Shown in pieces: positions 58,777 to 64,000 of a DNA stretch of 64,000 nucleotides. Every line of letters begins with the position of its first letter. Positions within the stretch are counted from its first letter, which is position 1. Source of the stretch: Aliterella atlantica CENA595 (lineage in GTDB: Bacteria > Cyanobacteriota > Cyanobacteriia > Cyanobacteriales > Chroococcidiopsidaceae); the NCBI RefSeq assembly GCF_000952155.1, contig NZ_JYON01000007.1, positions 124,001-188,000 of the forward strand. The letters run 5' to 3'. A model generated the notes under the pieces. That model was not told the origin of the DNA. It searched no databases and was given only the letters and a program-made list of their open reading frames with translations. The position numbers were made by a program, and so were the translations under genes.

Positions 58777-59828
58777 AACATTTCGGGATCTACTGCTACC
58801 TCTACATCTAGGGGCGTACTCTCAGTGACGGTAAAAGCAAAGCGCTGAAAAAGGTCATGAAGAATAGTATCTACACACTCGTCTGATACAATAATTCGAG
58901 AGTCTTTATCATCTTCGTCTCTTTCAAATAGCCCACCGTTTAGATAAGGCACTCTACCAATTAAGTATTTAAGATAGCCGCCATTATTGATACCAGCTAT
59001 GTCTTGCTGTTGAGGATTATTGAGTCCTGCAAAAAAGAGGTGCGATAGGCGATCGCGGTAGAAATTCTTATTATTACTGTTATCCTTCTGATAATCTTGC
59101 CACAAGGCTGATAAATAGTCAGTTTTACCATTAAACTTCAGCCAACCTTTTTTCTGAATAAAAGCAATAAACATCAAACGGTTAAACAACTTTTGGGTAA
59201 ATAACCGTCGGCGCTCGTCATCTTTAAGAGTCGGCTGAATTAGCCTTTCAACTTTCTCAAAAATTATACGATACTGGTCGAAAAATTTATTAGTGACTAC
59301 CTCAACATCAAATGCTTCGTCATGGCGTTGCTGAATGTCGAAAGGTGATGCATCTGATTTTATAGATTCAAGATCCAGTAAACTTATTTGTTCCGTTGCT
59401 ATTCTTAATTGCTCTCCTTCTCCAACAGTAATACGCCGGAAAAGCTTTCGCCTTTGAATTGTACTGTCATATTTAACGTTTAGAAAATGCCATTGTGATT
59501 GTGCTTTATTGGAAAAAACAAACAGAGAATATGGATGCTTTTGTAAAAGGTAGTCTACAATATTTCTTTCTTGTTCTCTTGATAGCTGCTCTGACTTTAG
59601 CCGAGTATAAATAATATAAAAATCTTTATTGACTCCCCCAGAAGCTAATAATAATGGATCTTCCTCTAGTTCATTATCAACTTTGACAGGTAAGGCTCGA
59701 CGAGAAAGTGCTTTATTAACGCGATCGTAATTTAACTGACTCCAAAATAGCTTTTTAAGCCCATCTAGATTTTTAAGATTCTGAAGTGATATTTCTATAG
59801 ATTTTTGTAATTCTAATGATGCTGACAT
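58755..59828 (-). CDS. N-terminal part of the split Eco57I-like methyltransferase
   Basis: A 357-residue product covering the N-terminal region of the type IIG-like enzyme. It begins LQKSIEISLQNLKNLDGLKKLFWSQLNYDR, a segment normally fused to the methyltransferase domain. It also contains PYSLFVFSNKAQSQWHFLNVKYD, LFRRITVGEGEQLRIATEQ, and a helical part (RRRLFTQKLFNRLMFIAFIQKKGWL). It ends ...DPEMLGKVFEE at a TAG created by the 20-bp duplication. It is the first gene of the defence operon, so the promoter should lie just upstream of 59828. Whether the fragment folds or helps the second half in trans cannot be told from sequence. Confidence 0.87.
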   Translation of the reverse strand: MSASLELQKSIEISLQNLKNLDGLKKLFWSQLNYDRVNKALSRRALPVKVDNELEEDPLLLASGGVNKDFYIIYTRLKSEQLSREQERNIVDYLLQKHPYSLFVFSNKAQSQWHFLNVKYDSTIQRRKLFRRITVGEGEQLRIATEQISLLDLESIKSDASPFDIQQRHDEAFDVEVVTNKFFDQYRIIFEKVERLIQPTLKDDERRRLFTQKLFNRLMFIAFIQKKGWLKFNGKTDYLSALWQDYQKDNSNNKNFYRDRLSHLFFAGLNNPQQQDIAGINNGGYLKYLIGRVPYLNGGLFERDEDDKDSRIIVSDECVDTILHDLFQRFAFTVTESTPLDVEVAVDPEMLGKVFEE

Positions 59829-60703
59829 AACGGGAGATTAAATATGGTGAACCTACCGCGCAGCAAAGCATAACCGCTCAACGTTGATACGTCGCAGCCA
59901 AACTAAACTATTAATTACACTAAAAACTTATTATTTTTACTTGTAAGCGCGGTTAGTCATTAAAAATCACGCGTTTAGAAACATAGCTTCAATTTTTATA
60001 TTGCAGTTCAAATTTATGTCTAGTTTTATAAAATGGATAAAATTTTATTGAAAGTAATATTTATTTCTAGCTAGTTCCAGTATGTAAACCACGTTGTTTT
60101 TACTGATTTATAATACAAATTTAACTTTGGAATTTTGCTCTCGCCTTCAGAGTTTGTACGGAAATGCAAACAAGAAAAATAAATAGCGAAAACAAGATGA
60201 TTGGTGATGATATGCTCTTTATCTTCTGTAAAATCATCTACATTCGTAGTAATCTTAATAAAGTTGAAATTTCAAATAAGTAAATATACGGCTGTAATAT
60301 TACAGGGGAAAATTCAAAATTTTTAAGCGAGTAGGCATTTTTGTATTTTTACCGAGAAAATAAAATACTCGTATTTTTTAAGCGTACTGAAATGTCAAGG
60401 ATTAGTAATAATATAGGCTATATACTAATTTCTTAGCCTGCTGTTTAGGGAATGCTGCATCAAAAAGCTAATTTTACTGGACTTAGCGATCGCATTTAGC
60501 AGTTAGCTCCCAATCCCTTAATTTACAAGCCTTGTTAAGATACTATGCACCCTAACCAGCCAATTTTTGCTCGTTTGTGTGTCGGGAAAACCTAATGAGA
60601 AACAGTACCTCTACGCTCCAAACCAGAAGCTCAGTTGCAGCCCACAATCAGGCGTAATAATAAAAACTGATCCCTTTGGTTTCTTCCTGTAATAGAGAGA
60701 TAA
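59829..60703. other. AT-rich gene-free region beside the defence operon
   Basis: About 875 bases, the longest gene-free stretch in the window, between the start of the defence operon (minus) and tRNA-Leu. It is clearly AT-rich and has only one HIP1 octamer (near 60486). A 39-codon frame at 60163-60282 has no support. It should contain the operon promoter. Base composition unlike the flanks hints at acquired DNA. I see no integrase, attachment repeat or RNA gene in it. Confidence 0.45.
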
Positions 60704-60785
60704 TGCGGATGAAAGGACTTGAACCTTCACTTCTTGCGAAACTAGAACCTAAATCTAGCGCGTCTGCCAATTCCGCCACATCCGC
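60704..60785 (-). tRNA. trnL: tRNA-Leu (anticodon UAG)
   Basis: An 82-base class II tRNA on the minus strand. The acceptor stem pairs GCGGATG with CATCCGC, with discriminator A. The D arm contains AATTGGCAGACGC. The anticodon stem CTAGA/TCTAG carries the loop TTTAGGT with anticodon TAG. A long variable arm (TTCGCAAGAA) is typical of tRNA-Leu, and the T loop is TTCAAGT. CCA is not encoded, as usual in cyanobacteria. It lies next to the defence region; tRNA genes are frequent integration sites. Confidence 0.95.
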
Positions 60786-60859
60786 TTATTTGGCTTAACC
60801 ATCATAGCAGAGATTTTTAGCTATTGCCATAAAGCGATCGCAAATTCATGAGGTAATTT

Positions 60860-61420
60860 ATGTCTGTCGAACTACTAAGGAAACAATTTACAGTCTGGGA
60901 TTACCACCAAATGGTGAAGGCAGGTATTCTCAAAGAAGATGAGCGTGTAGAACTGATAGCAGGAGAAATTATCAAAATGTCACCAATTGGTACTCTTCAC
61001 GCTGCCCAAGTTAAACGACTAATTAACTTGTTTGCCGAAATACTAGGCGCTAGTGTTATAGTTGCGGCACAAGATCCAGTCCAATTAAGCGACTATTCTG
61101 AACCTCAACCAGATATCGCATTGCTCAAACGCCGCACTGATTTCTACGCTACTGCCCATCCCCAACCACAAGATGTATTGTTGCTAGTAGAAGTTGCCGA
61201 TACTACTATTGACTACGATCGCAGCGTCAAAATGCCTTTATATGCAGCTAGTAATATCTCTGAAGCTTGGATAGTAGATATCAATGGGCAAAATATCGAA
61301 GTTTACAGACAGCCTGCATCTGATGGCTATCAGCATATTCAAACTTTTCAAAGGGGTCAAAGCTTATTTATTCAAGCTTTCCCAGAGATTAATTTAAATG
61401 TAGATGAGTTGTTAGGCTAA
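60860..61420 (+). CDS. Uma2-family (PD-(D/E)XK-like) protein
   Basis: A 186-residue Uma2 protein, a different subtype from the one at 56141. It shows FTVWDYHQMVKAGILKEDERVELIAGEI at the start. The core is SEPQPDIALLKRR followed by DVLLLVEVADTTIDYDRSVKMPLYA, which supplies the Asp, Glu and Lys of the nuclease-like fold. AWIVDINGQNIEVYRQP follows. The AGGT just before the ATG is a modest ribosome-binding site. It converges directly on the HicB-like gene with no gap. Function unknown. Confidence 0.87.
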   Translation: MSVELLRKQFTVWDYHQMVKAGILKEDERVELIAGEIIKMSPIGTLHAAQVKRLINLFAEILGASVIVAAQDPVQLSDYSEPQPDIALLKRRTDFYATAHPQPQDVLLLVEVADTTIDYDRSVKMPLYAASNISEAWIVDINGQNIEVYRQPASDGYQHIQTFQRGQSLFIQAFPEINLNVDELLG

Positions 61421-61621
61421 CTACTGTGTTAACTCAAAAATACGGTTTTGTATTTCTAAAGGATCGGCAACTTCAAAAAATAACTCTAAAGCTTCTGCTA
61501 GGTTACTTTTTGCTCGCTCTAATGTGTTTCCTTGACTAGCAATATCTAATTCAGGGCAGAAGGCAACATATTCATCGCCTTCACGTTCGATAATAGCTGT
61601 AAAGTGCCGAATAGTTTTCAT
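61421..61621 (-). CDS. Orphan HicB-like antitoxin
   Basis: A 66-residue protein with the partial RNase H fold of HicB: FTAIIEREGDEYVAFCPELDIASQGNTLERAKSNLAEALELFF. It lacks the C-terminal DNA-binding domain of long HicB proteins. No hicA (mRNA interferase with a small dsRBD-like fold) is adjacent on either side, so it is an orphan. Such short HicB proteins are common in cyanobacteria. Confidence 0.83.
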   Translation of the reverse strand: MKTIRHFTAIIEREGDEYVAFCPELDIASQGNTLERAKSNLAEALELFFEVADPLEIQNRIFELTQ

Positions 61622-61700
61622 ATAGAACTTATTATTCCCATTACTACATCTTGCTTATGCTGCGATCGCACTTTATAGGGGGCATAACGCCCCCAACTAC

Positions 61701-61985
61701 TTACGACTCGACTTTCACGCCGCGCCAGAAAGCGACGTAACCCTCAATATTCTTGGCTTTTTCCTTGGCACTAGGATAGTACCAAGCAGCATCTTTATTT
61801 ACTTGCCCGTCTACAGCCACATTGTAGTAGCTAGCAAGCCCTTTCCAGGGACAAGTTGTATGAGTGTTGCTTTCTTGGAAGTATTCCTTTTTGATCGAGT
61901 CAGCAGGAAAGTAATGATTTCCTTCGACAACCTCGGTGCGATCGCTTTCGGCGATAACTGTACCATTCCAAACTGCTTTCGGCAT
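61701..61985 (-). CDS. DUF427 domain protein
   Basis: A 94-residue protein of the DUF427 family. Signatures are WNGTVIAESDRTEVVEGNHYFP at the start, TTCPWKGLASYY (the highly conserved CPWKG) in the middle, and a C-terminal NIEGYVAFWRGVKV. It is a beta-rich fold with no known enzymatic role; some structural work suggests small-ligand binding. It stands alone between the HicB-like gene and recQ. Confidence 0.92.
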   Translation of the reverse strand: MPKAVWNGTVIAESDRTEVVEGNHYFPADSIKKEYFQESNTHTTCPWKGLASYYNVAVDGQVNKDAAWYYPSAKEKAKNIEGYVAFWRGVKVES

Positions 61986-62064
61986 ATATTTGTTTAATTA
62001 AGAAACTGTCCAAATACTATTATCAGGCGAAAATAGAACTAGCATCTTCTTGACAACGGCAACT

Positions 62065-64000
62065 ATGCCTCAGTTTGACTCTCTAGAATCTGCCCTCAAG
62101 CATTATTTTGGCTACACTAGCTTCCGCCCTGGGCAACAACCAATTATCGAACAAGCATTATCTAACCAAGATTTGCTAGTTGTCATGCCTACTGGTGGCG
62201 GCAAATCTTTGTGCTTTCAATTGCCTGCGTTGCTGAAAAAAGGCTTAACTGTAGTCGTTTCACCGCTGATTGCTTTGATGCAAGATCAAGTGCAAGCCCT
62301 GCGCGATAACGGGATTGGCGCAACTTTCCTCAATAGTACGCTCAACGCTTATAAAGTGCGATCGCGCGAAGAAGCAATACTTAATGGTAAAGTCAAACTG
62401 CTATACGTAGCCCCAGAAAGGTTGTTAAGCGATCGCTTTTTACCGTTTCTCGACTTAGTACAGCATCAAGTCGGTATTTCTACTTTTGCTATTGATGAAG
62501 CCCATTGCGTCTCAGAATGGGGACACGATTTTCGCCCAGAATACCGCCAACTAAATTCGCTGCGCCGACGTTACCCAGACGTTCCTACCATAGCACTGAC
62601 GGCAACAGCTACAGATCGCGTCCGTCAAGATATCATTCAACAACTAGGCTTAAATAAACCTAATATCCACGTCGCTAGCTTCAATCGCCCAAATCTTTAC
62701 TACGAAGTACAACCTAAGCAGAAACAAAGTTACAGCCAATTACTGCAAGCGATAAATCAAAGCCAAGGATCGGGCATTATTTACTGTCTCAGCCGCCGCA
62801 AAGTTGACGATATCACTCAAAAGTTGCAACAAGAGGGTATTTCAGCATTACCTTATCATGCAGGATTGAGCGACGAAGAAAGAGAGCAAAACCAAACGCG
62901 CTTTATTCGGGATGATGTACGAATAATGGTAGCAACGATCGCTTTTGGCATGGGAATCAATAAGCCAGATGTGCGATTTGTGATTCACTACGACTTACCT
63001 CGCAACTTAGAAAGCTATTATCAAGAATCAGGAAGGGCAGGTAGAGACAACGAACCAGCGCGGTGTACGATCTTTTTTGGCTACGGCGATGTCAAGACAG
63101 TTGAGTATCTAATCGAGCAAAAAGCTGATGTTCAAGAACAACGAATAGCTAAACAACAATTGCGGCAAATTATCGATTACGCTCAAGGTACAGTTTGTCG
63201 TAGAACTATCCAAATTGGCTATTTTGGCGAACGGTTTGAGGGCAATTGCAATAACTGCGATAACTGCTGCAACCCCAAACCATTAGAAGATTGGACAATC
63301 GAAGCTATGAAATTTCTTTCTTGCGTTGCTCGTTGCAAAGAAAGATTTGGCATGGCTCATATTGTAGACGTACTGCGCGGCTCAAAAAATCAGAAAGTTT
63401 TGCAGTACGAACACGACAAATTATCTACGTACGGCATTGGTAAAGACAAAAGTGCGGACGATTGGCGCTTTTTGGGGCGGAGTTTGTTACATCAAGGCTT
63501 ATTAGAGCAAACTACTGATGGTTACTCTATTTTGCGGCTAAATGCGCTTAGTTGGGAAGTAATGCGTAAGCAAAAGACTGTCTCTATTGCCGTTCCTGCT
63601 ACGCCGAAACCTGAAGTAGATAGTCGTAGTTCAATTAAAGCTGCTGATGTAGAAATGCTATTTCAAAAGTTGCGTAGCTTGCGCAAACAAGTAGCTGACG
63701 CACAAGGGCTAGCTCCCTACATGGTATTTGCCGATTCCAGCTTGAAAATGATGGCACAAGTGCAGCCGCAAACCTTAGCTGAATTTAGCAAAGTTTCTGG
63801 AGTAGGTAGCCACAAATTAGCCCAATATGGAGAGAAATTTGTTGCAGAGATTAAAGAATATACTCAGCAGATGCAAAGTAGTAGTGCGAGCGCATCAAAA
63901 GCCGCTGCTTTCCCTTCTGATAGTAAGTTACTAACTCTACAACTACACAGACAAGGACTAACTATTGAAGAAATTGCCCAAAAACGTAACTTAAGTATTG
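62065..64000 (+). CDS. recQ: ATP-dependent DNA helicase RecQ (runs off the right edge)
   Basis: A 3'-5' DNA helicase of recombination and repair, truncated by the window end after 645 codons. It starts at ATG 62065. Walker A is [13 protein letters not shown], the DEAH box is [20 protein letters not shown], motif III is ALTATAT, and motif VI is [17 protein letters not shown]. The RecQ-Ct zinc-binding region has [12 protein letters not shown] and CNNCDNCC, followed by the winged-helix segment. An HRDC domain ([20 protein letters not shown] to [10 protein letters not shown]) is present near residue 560. A further helix-turn-helix-like segment ([21 protein letters not shown]) begins just before the edge, as in long cyanobacterial RecQ proteins. 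Confidence 0.95.
   Translation, partial: MPQFDSLESALKHYFGYTSFRPGQQPIIEQALSNQDLLVVMPTGGGKSLCFQLPALLKKGLTVVVSPLIALMQDQVQALRDNGIGATFLNSTLNAYKVRSREEAILNGKVKLLYVAPERLLSDRFLPFLDLVQHQVGISTFAIDEAHCVSEWGHDFRPEYRQLNSLRRRYPDVPTIALTATATDRVRQDIIQQLGLNKPNIHVASFNRPNLYYEVQPKQKQSYSQLLQAINQSQGSGIIYCLSRRKVDDITQKLQQEGISALPYHAGLSDEEREQNQTRFIRDDVRIMVATIAFGMGINKPDVRFVIHYDLPRNLESYYQESGRAGRDNEPARCTIFFGYGDVKTVEYLIEQKADVQEQRIAKQQLRQIIDYAQGTVCRRTIQIGYFGERFEGNCNNCDNCCNPKPLEDWTIEAMKFLSCVARCKERFGMAHIVDVLRGSKNQKVLQYEHDKLSTYGIGKDKSADDWRFLGRSLLHQGLLEQTTDGYSILRLNALSWEVMRKQKTVSIAVPATPKPEVDSRSSIKAADVEMLFQKLRSLRKQVADAQGLAPYMVFADSSLKMMAQVQPQTLAEFSKVSGVGSHKLAQYGEKFVAEIKEYTQQMQSSSASASKAAAFPSDSKLLTLQLHRQGLTIEEIAQKRNLSI

Noticed and set aside
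51980-59828. DISARM or BREX system
   Set aside because: A PLD domain, a SNF2-type helicase and an Eco57I-like methyltransferase are present, but drmA/drmB, pglZ and brxC are all absent, so neither name is justified.
60163-60282. 39-codon frame in the AT-rich gap
   Set aside because: Short, with Lys/Asn/Ile-rich composition expected of AT-rich non-coding DNA, and no ribosome-binding site.
52000-60700. Transposase or integrase within the defence region
   Set aside because: I looked for DDE or tyrosine/serine recombinase motifs and terminal inverted repeats and found none. The only repeat of note is the 20-bp duplication inside the methyltransferase.

Overview
The window is chromosomal DNA from a cyanobacterium. 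The evidence is the set of photosynthesis and NDH-1 genes (phosphoribulokinase, a three-domain ferredoxin-NADP reductase with a CpcD-like linker, ndhN, ndhH, a CAAD/CURT1 thylakoid protein, a solanesyl-type prenyl synthase), the very frequent HIP1 octamer GCGATCGC, PEP-CTERM proteins, and short heptamer repeats between genes. The codon use, moderate GC content and unsplit dnaE fit a unicellular or colonial Chroococcidiopsis/Gloeocapsopsis-like lineage, but that placement is only an inference.

Layout. 1-6 kb: ndhN, then a minus-strand run ligA - EamA transporter - DUF1400 hydrolase. 6-10.4 kb: two secreted-protein genes of unknown function, present twice in the same order (A1-B1-A2-B2). 10.5-13.3 kb: a PEP-CTERM glycerophosphodiesterase and small conserved genes. 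13.3-23.9 kb: housekeeping (mnmG, AarF/UbiB kinase, valS, a kinase plus a DOMON-like gene), then prk. 24-28.9 kb: petH, hom, an SLH protein and CAAD/CURT1. 29-38 kb: D-lactate dehydrogenase-like gene, a 31-residue membrane peptide, a MidA/NDUFAF7-type methyltransferase directly behind ndhH, rsmH, a TrkA-type K+ subunit, a CPA1 antiporter and a GH57 protein. 37.8-39.1 kb: zeta-toxin-like kinase, small protein, NADAR. 39-48 kb: a PEP-CTERM protein, a small membrane protein, dnaE carrying a 414-residue intein with a LAGLIDADG-type endonuclease, a hydrolase and gatA. 48-52 kb: prenyl synthase, a conserved hypothetical and a transglutaminase-fold membrane protein lacking catalytic residues. 52-59.8 kb: a defence-type operon (split Eco57I-like methyltransferase, Uma2, VapBC-like pair, PLD-SNF2 helicase). 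59.8-64 kb: a gene-poor AT-rich stretch, tRNA-Leu(UAG), Uma2, orphan HicB, DUF427 and recQ, which runs off the right edge.

The most notable points are these. (1) A contiguous endonuclease-bearing intein sits in dnaE, while the site used by the classic cyanobacterial split intein is empty. (2) The defence operon carries two lesions: a perfect 20-bp tandem duplication that frameshifts the methyltransferase, and a Walker A Lys-to-Glu change in the helicase. Together they suggest a recently silenced, possibly revertible, restriction-like system. (3) ndhH is paired with the homologue of the enzyme that methylates its mitochondrial counterpart, and the target Arg is conserved. (4) Paired HIP1 octamers form long perfect hairpins exactly between convergent genes. 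(5) A two-gene secreted module has been duplicated in tandem.
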